DNA from: Parvularculaceae bacterium
GTDB taxonomy: Bacteria > Pseudomonadota > Alphaproteobacteria > Caulobacterales > Parvularculaceae
DNA: 43,552 nucleotides
Assembly: GCA_020446725.1 (NCBI GenBank)
Contig: JAGRED010000250.1
Span: forward strand, 1 to 43,552
Reading direction: 5' to 3'
Within the stretch, counting starts at the first letter, position 1. Every line of letters begins with the position of its first letter. Made by a program: the position numbers and the translations under genes. Under the pieces are notes generated by a model. That model ran no database searches. It had not been told where the DNA came from and saw only the letters and a program-made list of their open reading frames with translations. Positions 25,744 through 34,998 of the stretch are shown here, piece after piece.

Positions 25744-27543
25744 ATGATCCCGCAGAAAAACATCCGGAACTTTTCGATCGTCGCCCATATCGACCATGGG
25801 AAGTCGACGCTCGCCGACCGTCTCATCCAGAAGACGGGCGGGCTCACCGACCGCGAAATGAAGGAGCAGGTGCTCGATTCGATGGACCTTGAGCGCGAGC
25901 GCGGGATCACCATCAAGGCGCAGACCGTCCGTCTCGAATACAAGGCGAAAGACGGCGAGACCTACCTTCTCAACCTGATCGACACGCCGGGCCATGTCGA
26001 CTTCACCTATGAAGTCTCGCGCTCTTTGTCTGCTTGCGAAGGCGCGCTTCTAGTCGTCGACGCCTCGCAAGGCGTCGAGGCGCAAACCCTCGCCAACGTC
26101 TATCAGGCGATCGACGTCAATCTCGAAATCGTTCCGGTGCTCAACAAGATCGACCTGCCTGCGGCCGAGCCCGACCGCGTGCGCGCGCAGATCGAGGACG
26201 TGATCGGGATTGATGCGTCAAACGCGCTTGAGATTTCGGCCAAGACGGGCGTCGGCGTTGAAGATGTTCTTGAAGCGATCGTCACCCGCCTGCCCGCGCC
26301 GAAAGGCGATGAGAAGGCGCCGTTGAAAGCGCTGCTCGTCGATTCCTGGTACGACAGCTATCTCGGCGTCGTCGTTCTCGTGCGCATCGTCGACGGCGTG
26401 CTCAAAAAAGGAATGCGCGTTCGCCTGATGGGAACCGGCGCGACCTACACGATCGAGCAGACGGGCGTGCAAACGCCGAAGAAAGTGCCTGTCGCCTCGC
26501 TTGGGCCGGGCGAGATCGGATACATCACCGCCTCGATCAAAGAGGTCGCGGATACGCGCGTCGGCGACACGATCACTGAAGATCGCAATCCGACGGCGAA
26601 GGCGCTGCCAGGCTTCAAGCCCGCGCAACCGGTCGTCTTTTGCGGCATCTTTCCCGTCGATGCCGCAGATTTCGAGGATTTGCGGGAGGCGATGGCGAAA
26701 CTTCGTCTCAATGACGCGAGTTTCGAGTTTGAAATGGAGACCTCCGCCGCGCTCGGCTTCGGTTTCCGCTGCGGGTTTCTCGGGCTCCTGCATCTGGAGA
26801 TCATTCGCGAACGCCTTGAGCGCGAGTTCAATATCGATCTCATCACGACGGCGCCGAGCGTCAATTACGAAATTTTTCTGACCGACGGGTCGAAGAAGGA
26901 ACTGCACAACCCGGCCGACCTGCCGGATGTCGTCCGTATCGACCATATGGAAGAGCCCTGGATTCGAGCGACCATCATGTCGCCTGACGAATATCTCGGC
27001 GGCATCCTGAAACTTTGCGAAGAGCGGCGCGGCATCCAGCAGGAGCTGACATATGCCGGCTCGCGCGCCATGGTCGTCTACGAACTGCCGCTTAACGAGG
27101 CCGTGTTCGATTTCTCTGACCGGCTGAAATCGATCTCAAAAGGATACGCTTCGTTCGATTACCAGATTCTCGATCACCGGCTTGGCGCTCTGGTGAAGAT
27201 GCAGATCCTCGTCAATGACGAACCCGTCGATGCGCTGTCCGTCATCGTTCACCGCGAAAAGGCGGAAATGCGCGGTCGCTCCATGTGCGAGAAACTGAAA
27301 GACCTGATCCCGCGCCACCAGTTCAAGATCCCGATCCAGGCGGCGATCGGCGGGCGGGTCATTGCGCGCGAAACGATCTCGGCGCTGAGAAAGGACGTCA
27401 CCGCCAAATGCTATGGCGGCGACGCGACGCGCAAGCGCAAGCTGCTTGAAAAGCAGAAGGAAGGGAAAAAGAAGATGCGCCAGTTCGGCCGCGTCGACAT
27501 TCCCCAGGAAGCCTTTATCAAGGCGCTGAAGATCGACAGCTAG
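25744..27543 (+). CDS. lepA: Elongation factor 4 (back-translocase LepA)
   Basis: Ribosome-associated translational GTPase. 599 residues. The G1 motif AHIDHGKST is at about 14-22, with [16 protein letters not shown] (G3) and NKIDLPAA (G4) following, then EF-G-like domains II, III ([23 protein letters not shown]) and V. The C-terminal LepA-specific domain has [25 protein letters not shown]. The ATG at 25744 gives the usual N-terminus ([18 protein letters not shown]); no strong ribosome site is visible. Monocistronic. lepB is not downstream, unlike E. coli. Confidence 0.98.
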   Translation: MIPQKNIRNFSIVAHIDHGKSTLADRLIQKTGGLTDREMKEQVLDSMDLERERGITIKAQTVRLEYKAKDGETYLLNLIDTPGHVDFTYEVSRSLSACEGALLVVDASQGVEAQTLANVYQAIDVNLEIVPVLNKIDLPAAEPDRVRAQIEDVIGIDASNALEISAKTGVGVEDVLEAIVTRLPAPKGDEKAPLKALLVDSWYDSYLGVVVLVRIVDGVLKKGMRVRLMGTGATYTIEQTGVQTPKKVPVASLGPGEIGYITASIKEVADTRVGDTITEDRNPTAKALPGFKPAQPVVFCGIFPVDAADFEDLREAMAKLRLNDASFEFEMETSAALGFGFRCGFLGLLHLEIIRERLEREFNIDLITTAPSVNYEIFLTDGSKKELHNPADLPDVVRIDHMEEPWIRATIMSPDEYLGGILKLCEERRGIQQELTYAGSRAMVVYELPLNEAVFDFSDRLKSISKGYASFDYQILDHRLGALVKMQILVNDEPVDALSVIVHREKAEMRGRSMCEKLKDLIPRHQFKIPIQAAIGGRVIARETISALRKDVTAKCYGGDATRKRKLLEKQKEGKKKMRQFGRVDIPQEAFIKALKIDS

Positions 27544-27591
27544 CGCGCCGGGCCGACGATCCGCTTCACAAGCGAGCAGAAACGCGCTGCG

Positions 27592-28227
27592 TCAATTGAG
27601 CGCGGCGAGGAAGCGGTCTCCCTCTGCGCCGGCGGCGTTGAGGCTTTGCGCAGCCTCGCGCGCGGCCGTGACGGTTGACGCGCGGGACGATGCCCGCGCG
27701 GCGACCGCAGCGCCGCTCGTCGGCGCCTTGCGCAGGGCGACCACTTCCGCGTCGTAAAGGCTCAATGCCGGCGAAAGGCGCAGGCTCGCCGCATCCGTCG
27801 CGGTAAGGAAGGCGCGATAGGCGACGCCGGACGCAGCGAGACGGTCGGCCGATGCGCGATAGGCGGCGTCATCGGGTTTCATCAGCGACAATTCGCGTTC
27901 CTTGTCGGCGAAATAGCGCTCGCTCGCCGCCTTCATGCTGTCCGCAGCAAGGCGCATGTCCTGCGCGGCGAGGGCGGCGCTTTGTCCTTCGCTGCGCGCC
28001 AGATCGAGCCGCCGGGCGAGGGCGGCGCCGTCAAGCCCGTCTACAGCGGCGAGCGCATCGGCCGCCTTGATCATGCTTGTTTCAGCATCGCGCAGCTCGG
28101 CGCGCAGCGTGCCCGCGCGTTCTTTGAGAACATCGACGGAATCAACGCCGCGGCGGTCGAGCGAATCATAGACCGCGGAAGCGCAACCGGTCATCAGCAA
28201 CGCGACGGCGATCATCAGCATACGCAT
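27592..28227 (-). CDS. DUF2959-like lipoprotein
   Basis: 211-residue protein with a lipoprotein signal peptide: MRMLMIAVALLMTGC, the lipobox L-M-T-G-C placing the lipidated Cys at residue 15. The remainder is almost entirely helical and Ala-rich (AVYDSLDRRGVDSVDVLKERAG, then long coiled-coil-like stretches and ADRLAASGVAYRAFLTATDAA). Segment order (opening with a D-V-L basic pattern, central long helices, terminal LSLYDAEVVALRK) resembles the DUF2959 family, whose role is unknown. It starts 15 bases after the SMP-30 stop with AGGGAG in the gap, so the two are co-transcribed. It converges on lepA. Confidence 0.7.
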   Translation of the reverse strand: MRMLMIAVALLMTGCASAVYDSLDRRGVDSVDVLKERAGTLRAELRDAETSMIKAADALAAVDGLDGAALARRLDLARSEGQSAALAAQDMRLAADSMKAASERYFADKERELSLMKPDDAAYRASADRLAASGVAYRAFLTATDAASLRLSPALSLYDAEVVALRKAPTSGAAVAARASSRASTVTAAREAAQSLNAAGAEGDRFLAALN

Positions 28228-28242
28228 GGAAGGACTCCCTGA

Positions 28243-29157
28243 TCAGGCATATTGAGCGAAATTGAGCGCGAGGCCGGGACGAGGCCAGCGGACTTTCGCA
28301 AGTCTTCCGGTTCCAGACAAGGTCACATAGGCGTCACGCCTGTCTTTGCCGCCGAAACAGATATTGGTCGGGAAATGGTCGGGGAACGCCATATGCGACG
28401 TCTCGCCGTCGGGCGTGATCGTCGTTATTCCCCCATTGAGAAGCGTCGCGACGCAAACGGCGCCGCCTTCCTCAACGGCAAGCGAATCGAGAAACTGATA
28501 ACCCGGAAGCGTCGCGACCGGCCGGCCGGGGATCGGGATATCCGAAGGCGCGATTGTTCCGGGCGAGTCAAGATCGAACGCGAGAAGTCGGCCGGAAAAA
28601 GTGTCGGCGACGTAGACGACACATTCATCCGGCGATAGGCCGACGCCGTTGGCGGAGAATATCGGAAACGCCGCCTCAATTATCTTCGATCCGTCGGGGC
28701 GTGCGTAAAAGAGCCCGCCGATATCGCGCGTGCGTCCATGGCCTTTGCCGTGATCAGTGAACCAGAAGCCGCCCGTCCGGTCGAAGACGATGTCGTTGGG
28801 GCCGGAGAGGCGACAGCCGTTCGTTTCTTCGTAAAGCGTTTCAACGACGCCGGTTTTCAGATCGACCGCCTGAATGGATCCGCCGCGATAATCAGTCGGC
28901 GCATCGCCGGAGATCGTCTGCCCCATGACTTCCCGCCACTCAAAGCCGCCATTGTTGCAGACATAAATCCGTCCATCAGGGCCGAGCGCGGCGCCGTTCG
29001 GCCCGCCCGCCATCGCCGCGATCGTTTCCTTTCGGCCGTCGGCGAAAACGCGCGTCAGCCGCTGTCCCTTGATCTCGACGAGGATGATGGAGCCGTCCGG
29101 CATGAAGACGGGCCCCTCAGGGAATTCGAGCCCTTCGGCGATGATCTCGATCTCCAT
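28243..29157 (-). CDS. SMP-30/gluconolactonase/LRE family beta-propeller hydrolase
   Basis: Six-bladed beta-propeller lactonase-like protein without signal peptide. Starting at the ATG at 29157 (AAGAAGG 6 bases upstream; the 29178 ATG lacks one), it reads MEIEIIAEGLEFPEGPVF, where the EGP Glu is a family metal ligand. Further conserved parts are GGPNGAALGPDGRIYVCNN, NGCRLSGPNDIVFDRTGGFWFTD (Asn/Asp ligands) and SANGVGLSPDECVVYVADT. Members hydrolyse sugar lactones or related esters; the substrate cannot be told. It is the first gene of a short operon with the DUF2959-like lipoprotein. Confidence 0.88.
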   Translation of the reverse strand: MEIEIIAEGLEFPEGPVFMPDGSIILVEIKGQRLTRVFADGRKETIAAMAGGPNGAALGPDGRIYVCNNGGFEWREVMGQTISGDAPTDYRGGSIQAVDLKTGVVETLYEETNGCRLSGPNDIVFDRTGGFWFTDHGKGHGRTRDIGGLFYARPDGSKIIEAAFPIFSANGVGLSPDECVVYVADTFSGRLLAFDLDSPGTIAPSDIPIPGRPVATLPGYQFLDSLAVEEGGAVCVATLLNGGITTITPDGETSHMAFPDHFPTNICFGGKDRRDAYVTLSGTGRLAKVRWPRPGLALNFAQYA

Positions 29158-29261
29158 ATCGGTCCTTCTTTGCGGCATTGCCGCAATCCGCGATGCAACC
29201 TACATTAGCGCTCCCTGCGCGACCGGCAATCGCCCTGCGCCGCATCTGCTGAGGAGACCAT

Positions 29262-29825
29262 ATGTCAGGCATCCTGATATTTTTGATCGTAGTTGTTCTC
29301 ATTGGCCTATTCGTCATCGGCATCTACAACCGGATCGTCGGCCTCAATCAGCGCGGGGACCAGGCGTTCGCTGATATCGACGTCCAGTTGAGGCAGCGTC
29401 ACGACCTCATCCCGAACCTCGTCGAGACGGTCAAAGGCTATGCGACGCATGAAAAGACGACGCTCGACGCTGTCATTCAGGCGCGCAACGCCGCTTCGGC
29501 CGCCCATGGCCCGGCCGCGCAGGCGCAGGCCGAAGGCATGTTGAACGCCGCGCTTGGCAAGCTGTTCGCTCTCGCGGAGGCTTATCCAGAGCTGAAAGCG
29601 AACACAAATTTTCTTGAATTGCAGCGTGAGCTTTCCGACGTCGAAAACAAGATCGCTGCGGCGCGCCGCTTCTTCAACAACGCGATCCAGGAATACAACA
29701 CGGCGATTCAGCAAATCCCCGGAAATTTCGTCGCGCCGATGGGCGGCTTCAAGCAACGGGAGTTCTTCGAACTGCCGGCGGAAAGCCGCGCGGCGGTGGA
29801 AGCGGCGCCGAGTGTGAAGTTCTGA
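29262..29825 (+). CDS. lemA: LemA family membrane protein
   Basis: 187-residue protein with one N-terminal membrane helix (ILIFLIVVVLIGLFVIGIY, about 4-22) and a long alpha-helical domain. Family marks are YNRIVGLNQRGDQAFADIDVQLRQRHDLIPNLVETVKGYATHEK, the PELKANTNFLELQRELSDVENKIAAARRFFNNAIQEYN core and the PGNFVA tail. GAGGAG lies 5 bases before the ATG. It is the first gene of a three-gene set with an Asp/Glu racemase and an HtpX-like protease. LemA is frequently encoded beside M48 proteases, which supports a shared membrane function. Confidence 0.95.
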   Translation: MSGILIFLIVVVLIGLFVIGIYNRIVGLNQRGDQAFADIDVQLRQRHDLIPNLVETVKGYATHEKTTLDAVIQARNAASAAHGPAAQAQAEGMLNAALGKLFALAEAYPELKANTNFLELQRELSDVENKIAAARRFFNNAIQEYNTAIQQIPGNFVAPMGGFKQREFFELPAESRAAVEAAPSVKF

Positions 29826-29828
29826 CGT

Positions 29829-30524
29829 GTGAAACGCGTCGGGCTCATCGGCGGCGTCTCTCCGGAATCGACCGAAATCTATGTGCGGCGCTTTAATTTC
29901 GCCGCGCGCAGGCGGATGGGCGGCGAGCATTCCGCGACCTTCATCGTCTGGCATCTCGACTACGGCGTGATGATCGAGCTCTATCGCAAGCGCGACTGGG
30001 CGCGCTTTATCGATGAGGTTGTCACGGCCGGCGAGGGGCTGAAGCGCGCCGGCGCCGCCGCTCTGATGATCGGATCGAACACGACGCATGTCGCCGCAGA
30101 AGCGGTCGCAGAGGCGACGGGCCTGCCGGTCATTCATCTGCTTGACGCTCTCGCCCGCGCGATGCGGGCGGCGAACGTTAAACGGCCATTACTGCTCGGC
30201 ACCGCGTTTACGATGTCCGGTGAATTTTATCGGCCCGCGCTGGCGGCGCGCTATGACGGCGGGCCGATCATTCCGACCGTCGCCGAGCAGAGCGTAATCG
30301 AACGCATCATCCTCGATGAGTTGTGCCACGGCGCTGTCCGGGAAGACTCGCGGCGCGCCATGTTGGATATCGTCGCGGCGCATCCCGACGCGGACGGCGT
30401 CATTCTCGGCTGCACGGAACTTTGTCTGATCCTGTCGCAGGAACATTCCGCCCTGCCGGTCTTCGATACGACCGCGTTGCATGCGGATGCGGGGATGGCA
30501 TTCGCCTTTGGTGAGGAGCCCTGA
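29829..30524 (+). CDS. Aspartate/glutamate racemase family protein with Ser at first catalytic position
   Basis: 231-residue PLP-independent racemase-fold protein. N-terminal KRVGLIGGVSPESTEIY matches amino-acid racemases of the Asp/Glu/hydantoin family. The second catalytic cysteine is C195 in ILGCTEL. The first site, normally C-N-T or, in E. coli YgeA, T-N-T, reads S-N-T-T-H with S83. The YgeA-type Thr/Cys enzyme racemises aspartate and glutamate with a strong L-preference, so the Ser/Cys form may behave similarly or be one-sided. GTG start, three bases after the lemA stop; the M48 gene follows three bases later, so the three genes are one operon. Confidence 0.87.
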   Translation: MKRVGLIGGVSPESTEIYVRRFNFAARRRMGGEHSATFIVWHLDYGVMIELYRKRDWARFIDEVVTAGEGLKRAGAAALMIGSNTTHVAAEAVAEATGLPVIHLLDALARAMRAANVKRPLLLGTAFTMSGEFYRPALAARYDGGPIIPTVAEQSVIERIILDELCHGAVREDSRRAMLDIVAAHPDADGVILGCTELCLILSQEHSALPVFDTTALHADAGMAFAFGEEP

Positions 30525-30527
30525 CGC

Positions 30528-31493
30528 ATGGGCGCTTACGGTCTCCAAACGCATATCTGGAACAATAATTTCAAGTCGATCCTGCTGCTGGCCGGATTTC
30601 CCGTCTTGCTGCTTCTCCTGATGTATGGGCTCAATGTCGGATATGTCGCCATCGCCTATGACTTCTCCGATGTCAACGAGGGCTTACGGCTCGCGTTCGA
30701 GAATATGACCCGCACATGGCCGTTCGCGTTCCTCGGCGCGGGCGTATGGTTTGCGGTCGCATGGATGGCACATCAGGCGCTTATCAACCTGTCGACGGGC
30801 GCAAAGCCAGTTACGCGCCAGGAAGCGCCTGATCTTTACAACATGCTCGAAAATCTCTGCATTTCACGCGGGATCACGATGCCGAAGCTGCAGATTATCG
30901 ACTCGGCGGCGCTGAACGCCTTCGCCAGCGGCGTTTCAGAAAAGAATTATGCGATCACGCTGACGCGCGGCATCGTCGAGGCGCTTGACGACCGCGAGCT
31001 TGAAGCGGTGATGGCGCATGAGCTGACGCATATTCGAAACCGCGATGTTCGGCTCCTCATCATCGCGGTGATCTTCGTCGGCATTTTTTCGTTTTTCGGC
31101 GAGATGGTGTTTCGCAACACCTTTCGCACGGGCGTGCGCATCGGCGGTCATACGCAAAGCCGGAAGGGCGACAGCCGCGGCGGCGGGGTTCTCATTCTCA
31201 TCGCGATAGCGTTGATCGCGCTCGCTTACATTCTCGCTATGGTGATCCGGTTTTCGCTGTCGCAGAAGCGCGAATATCTCGCCGACGCCGGCGCCGTCGA
31301 TCTCACCAAAAACCCTGACGGAATGATTTCGGCGCTGCGGAAGATCTCGGGGCGTTCGGCGATCGATGCGCCGGGCGAGGTGCGCCAGATGATGCTCGAC
31401 AACACGGCCGAATTCGCCGGCCTCTTCGCAACCCACCCGTCTATCGAGAAACGTATTGCGGCGCTGGAGGCTTACGCCGGCGGTCAATCATAG
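30528..31493 (+). CDS. M48 family zinc metalloprotease, HtpX-like
   Basis: 321-residue membrane protease. Two membrane helices (about 18-42 and 64-85) precede the catalytic domain. The zinc motif HELTH is at 164-168 and the third ligand Glu is in KREYLADAGAV. Between them two further hydrophobic segments (about 173-195 and 220-243) flank a Gly/Ser/Arg loop. HtpX-type enzymes degrade misfolded membrane proteins. Operon position with lemA is typical. GAGGAG lies inside the end of the racemase gene. The stop overlaps the convergent TRAP gene by 10 bases. Confidence 0.93.
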   Translation: MGAYGLQTHIWNNNFKSILLLAGFPVLLLLLMYGLNVGYVAIAYDFSDVNEGLRLAFENMTRTWPFAFLGAGVWFAVAWMAHQALINLSTGAKPVTRQEAPDLYNMLENLCISRGITMPKLQIIDSAALNAFASGVSEKNYAITLTRGIVEALDDRELEAVMAHELTHIRNRDVRLLIIAVIFVGIFSFFGEMVFRNTFRTGVRIGGHTQSRKGDSRGGGVLILIAIALIALAYILAMVIRFSLSQKREYLADAGAVDLTKNPDGMISALRKISGRSAIDAPGEVRQMMLDNTAEFAGLFATHPSIEKRIAALEAYAGGQS

Positions 31494-33097
31494 AGCTGCG
31501 CCGGCAGCCATGTCGCCATGCCGGGTTCTAGCGCCAGAATGACTAACGCCAGAATCTGGATGGCTATGAATGGAACGACGCCCCGATAGATATCGATCGT
31601 CCGAACCTGCGGCGGCGCGACGCCGCGCAAATAGAAGAGTGCAAAGCCGAATGGCGGCGTCAGGAAGGACGTCTGCAGATTGACGGCGATCATCACGCCG
31701 AGCCAGACCGGATCGACGCCCATTTTCAGGAGCGCCGGCGCGACAAGCGGCACGACGACAAACGTTATCTCGATGAAGTCGAGGAAAAATCCGAGCACGA
31801 ACATGATCGCCATGACGCCGATAATCGCGCCGACTGCGCCGCCCGGCAGAGCGGCGAGCGCGCCGTGAACGGTTTCCTCGCCGCCGAGGCCGCGAAAGAC
31901 GAGCGAGAACATCGCCGCGCCGATCAGGATCGTGAAAACCATCGTCGTGATGCGCGCGGTCTGGTCGGCGATCGGCTTGAGCGATCGTTCGCGTGAAAGC
32001 GCGGCGCCGCTGGCGATGACACCCCAGGGAATGAGAAGGCAAAGCGCGGCGGCGAGGAATATGCCGGCGCGTTCGACGGCGCTCGCGGCTTCGCGCCCGA
32101 GACGAAGATCGACGAATGCGGTGAGGAGGAGGATGCCGACGACCGCCGCCGCCGCCGCGTAAACGGCGCGGCGTCCAAGGACGCCCTCTTTCGGGGCGAG
32201 GCGCGATCCCGCAATCAGCAGCGCGCCGACGGCGCCGACGCTCGCCGCTTCGGTCGGTGTTGCGACGCCCGCCAGGATTGAGCCGAGGACGGCGATGATG
32301 AGCATGAGAGGCGCGGGCAGTGTTTTCATCGCGGCGCGCCAGATAGCGGCGCGATCGCCAAGTTCGGCGGCCGGGATCGCCGGCGCCTTTGCGCCGGCGA
32401 AGATCGCCACAAAGACCTGATAGGCGAGATAGAGGCCGACCAGCATCAGCCCCGGAATGAGCGCGCCGGCGAAAAGATCGCCGACGCCGACCGTCTTCGG
32501 TGCGAATACGCCCATTTCAAGCTGCGCTTTTTGATAGGCGTTCGAAATGACGTCGCCAAGCAGGATGAGCACGATCGAGGGCGGGATGATTTGTCCGAGC
32601 GTTCCCGCCGCAGCGATGGAGCCCGACGCGAAGGCCGGATCGTATCCGCGTTTCAGCATCGTCGGCAGGCTGAGCAATCCCATGGTGACGACGGTAGCGC
32701 CGACAATGCCGGTCGAGGCGGCGAGAAGCGCGCCGACAATGGTGACGGACAAGCCGAGACCGCCGCGCAGCGATCCGAAAAGTTTCGCCATTTCATCGAG
32801 CAGTTCCTCGGCGATCTTCGCTTTTTCTAGGATGACGCCCATCAGGATGAACATCGGCACGGCGATCAGCGTCGTGTTGGTGACGGCGCCGTAAATCCTC
32901 TGCGGCAACGGGCGGATGTAGCCGATGTCGAAAACGCCGAAAGAAAGGCCGAGAAATGCGAAGAGGAGAGCGGTTCCTGCAAGGCTGAAGGCGACGGGAT
33001 AGCCGGCCAGGATGAGAATGCAGAGCGTAGCGATCATCGCGACGTCGAGCCATGGCGTCACGCCGCAAAGGCAAAAGCCGTGAGCGATCGCGTCCAC
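31484..33097 (-). CDS. dctM: TRAP transporter large permease subunit (DctM), enlarged
   Basis: Sodium-dependent solute importer subunit of the ion-transporter superfamily. Signatures: VTNTTLIAVPMFILMGVILEKA, GGLGLSVTIVGALLAASTGIVGATVVTMG, GTLGQIIPPSIVLILLGD, GVATPTEAASVGAVGALLIAG and LNLQTSFLTPPFGFALFYLRG-type end (here NLQTSFLTPPFGFALFYLRG). At 537 residues it exceeds the usual approximately 430: about 70 residues with two added hydrophobic helices lie between ALLIAGSRLAP and LKPIADQTARITTM. GTG start with AAGGAG about 10 bases before it, three bases after dctQ. Confidence 0.95.
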   Translation of the reverse strand: MDAIAHGFCLCGVTPWLDVAMIATLCILILAGYPVAFSLAGTALLFAFLGLSFGVFDIGYIRPLPQRIYGAVTNTTLIAVPMFILMGVILEKAKIAEELLDEMAKLFGSLRGGLGLSVTIVGALLAASTGIVGATVVTMGLLSLPTMLKRGYDPAFASGSIAAAGTLGQIIPPSIVLILLGDVISNAYQKAQLEMGVFAPKTVGVGDLFAGALIPGLMLVGLYLAYQVFVAIFAGAKAPAIPAAELGDRAAIWRAAMKTLPAPLMLIIAVLGSILAGVATPTEAASVGAVGALLIAGSRLAPKEGVLGRRAVYAAAAAVVGILLLTAFVDLRLGREAASAVERAGIFLAAALCLLIPWGVIASGAALSRERSLKPIADQTARITTMVFTILIGAAMFSLVFRGLGGEETVHGALAALPGGAVGAIIGVMAIMFVLGFFLDFIEITFVVVPLVAPALLKMGVDPVWLGVMIAVNLQTSFLTPPFGFALFYLRGVAPPQVRTIDIYRGVVPFIAIQILALVILALEPGMATWLPAQLYD

Positions 33098-33100
33098 CGC

Positions 33101-33880
33101 CTAGTCGCTCCTTGTCTTCAGCGTTTCCGCCGCGCGCGTCGCGATGACGAAGCCTGCGAGCGCAAGAAGCGTCAGATAAATCGCAATCAGCGATTTCAGC
33201 AGATAGACTCCTTCAATGCCGGACTGCTCCATCGAACCTTCGCGCACCGCCCAGGCGTTCGCGATATAGGGTCCGGCAGCCCACAGGGAGACAAGGCAGA
33301 ACGGAAACAGGAGGAGATAAGTTCCGGCGAGATCGACAAGCGCCTTAAAGCGCGGCCGGGCTTCGCGATAGATGATATCGACGCGCACATGATCGTCGGT
33401 GAGGAGCGCGTATCCGCCTGCGAGCAGGAAGACCGCGCCGTGCATATAGGTGACGCTCTCCTGCATCGCGATATAATTAAGGCCGAAAACGTAGCGCAGG
33501 ATGACGATGGCGAATTGAACCGCGGCCATCGCGAAAACGAGATAGAGCGCAAGGCGCCCCGTCGCCGTGACAAGTTTTCCCATCGGCGCCGCCAGCGCCG
33601 CCGAGAGCCGGTCGGCGCCTTTCGCACCCGCAAGCGCCGCCGCGCCAATCGCGCCGATCGCCATCGCCGCGATCATGCCGGCGGAGAGGCGAGGCGGGTC
33701 GATTTCGACGGCGGCGCGCGCGAAAAGCAAAGCGCCGGCGATGATTGTCGCGACCAGCGCAAGCTGCAACGCGCCGCTTGCCGATTTGCGGCGCGCGAGC
33801 GAGGCGAGCGGCAGCATCATCAGCGGGAACAGCGCCCCCGCAGCCAGCCAGTTCAGCATGTCGCCTATGAGCGCCATCAT
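33101..33880 (-). CDS. dctQ: TRAP transporter small permease subunit (DctQ) with N-terminal membrane extension
   Basis: Small membrane subunit that pairs with DctM. The canonical four-helix domain begins near residue 105 (LALYLVFAMAAVQFAIVILRYVFG) and includes YMHGAVFLLAGGYALLTDDHVRVDI, the conserved H-V-R-V-D motif after the second helix. Upstream is an additional region (1-100) with three predicted membrane helices (about 8-28, 36-56, 68-86), so the protein is 259 residues against roughly 160-200 for common DctQ. The start follows the dctP stop by two bases. The extra helices mirror the enlarged DctM partner. Confidence 0.9.
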   Translation of the reverse strand: MMALIGDMLNWLAAGALFPLMMLPLASLARRKSASGALQLALVATIIAGALLFARAAVEIDPPRLSAGMIAAMAIGAIGAAALAGAKGADRLSAALAAPMGKLVTATGRLALYLVFAMAAVQFAIVILRYVFGLNYIAMQESVTYMHGAVFLLAGGYALLTDDHVRVDIIYREARPRFKALVDLAGTYLLLFPFCLVSLWAAGPYIANAWAVREGSMEQSGIEGVYLLKSLIAIYLTLLALAGFVIATRAAETLKTRSD

Positions 33881-33882
33881 CG

Positions 33883-34998
33883 TCAGAACGAAAACACGGT
33901 TCGCCGGGCCTCGATGAACGCCTCATCCGAAATCTCGGTCCAGCGCTGCATGTTCAGCAGCGCCGCCTTGTAGCTTTCGAATACCCGCCGGGTGATGTCA
34001 TCGCGCGCCGCCGCTTCTTCGAGCACGACTTTCGACTCCCGCGCGAGCGCAGCCAGGACGTCGTCCGGCATCTTGCGAACCTCGACGCCGTGTTCCTTGA
34101 CGAGCTGTTCGAGCGCGACGCCGTTGTAATAGGTGAATTCGGCGAGACACAGATGGTTGGCGCGGTGGCACGCCGCCTCGATGATCGCTTTCTCGGCGGG
34201 CGTGAAGGAATTCCAGACGTCGAGATTGACGCCGACGGCGCATTGCGCGCCGGGCTCGTGAAATCCCGGCCAGTAATAATATTTCGCCTCGCGATAAAAA
34301 CCGAAGGCGAGATCGTTCCATGGGCCGACCCACTCGGCGGCGTCGATCGCGCCTGATTGAAGCGCTGCGTAAATTTCGCCGCCCGCGAGCGCGACAGCCG
34401 ATGCGCCGATGCGGCGCATCACTTCGCCGCCGACGCCCGGCATGCGAATTTTGAGACCTTTGAGATCTTCAAGCGAATTGATCGGTCGCTTGAACCATCC
34501 GGCGAGCTGGTGCCCGGTATTCGCCGCCGCAAACGGCTTGATGTTGAAACGCGCGGCGAGTTCATCCCAAAGCGCCTGACCGCCGCCGAATTCCGTCCAG
34601 CCCATGATCTCTGACGCGGTCATGCCGAAAGGAACGGCCGTGAAGAACGGATAGGCCTGGCTTTTGCCCGCCCAGTAATATTCCGCGCCGTGATAAAGGT
34701 CCGCCGATCCGTTTGAAACAGCGTCAAAACTGTCGAAGGCGCCGACCAGTTCGCCGGCGGCGTAAACATGGATCTTGATCGCGCCGCCGGTCATTCGCGT
34801 CACATAGTCGGCGACGCGCGTAGCCGCCGTGCCGAGGCCCGGAAAATCCTTCGGCCATGTCGTCACCATGCGCAGCTCGCGTTCGCGAAACCCGCCGCCC
34901 GCCGCGACGGGAAGTCCGTCGGGAACGCCGCAATCGCAGCCGGCCGCAAGACCCGCGGTTCCCGCCGCCAAAAGGTTCCTACGATTGATCAGTCCCAT
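33883..34998 (-). CDS. dctP: TRAP transporter substrate-binding protein (DctP/TakP-like)
   Basis: Periplasmic solute receptor of 371 residues. The N-terminus INRRNLLAAGTAGLAAG carries a twin-arginine-like pair before a hydrophobic stretch, so export may be Tat-dependent. The mature domain has VTTWPKDFPGLGTAATRVADYV, DLYHGAEYYWAGK, FGMTASEIMGW, GWFKRPINSLEDLKGLKIRMPG (signature of the substrate-binding Arg region) and AAEWVGPWNDLAFGFY. This pattern fits the TakP/2-oxoacid or lactate-binding branch, but the ligand is inferred only. First gene of the dctP-dctQ-dctM operon. A TATAAA-like -10 on the minus strand lies near 35159-35164. Confidence 0.93.
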   Translation of the reverse strand: MGLINRRNLLAAGTAGLAAGCDCGVPDGLPVAAGGGFRERELRMVTTWPKDFPGLGTAATRVADYVTRMTGGAIKIHVYAAGELVGAFDSFDAVSNGSADLYHGAEYYWAGKSQAYPFFTAVPFGMTASEIMGWTEFGGGQALWDELAARFNIKPFAAANTGHQLAGWFKRPINSLEDLKGLKIRMPGVGGEVMRRIGASAVALAGGEIYAALQSGAIDAAEWVGPWNDLAFGFYREAKYYYWPGFHEPGAQCAVGVNLDVWNSFTPAEKAIIEAACHRANHLCLAEFTYYNGVALEQLVKEHGVEVRKMPDDVLAALARESKVVLEEAAARDDITRRVFESYKAALLNMQRWTEISDEAFIEARRTVFSF

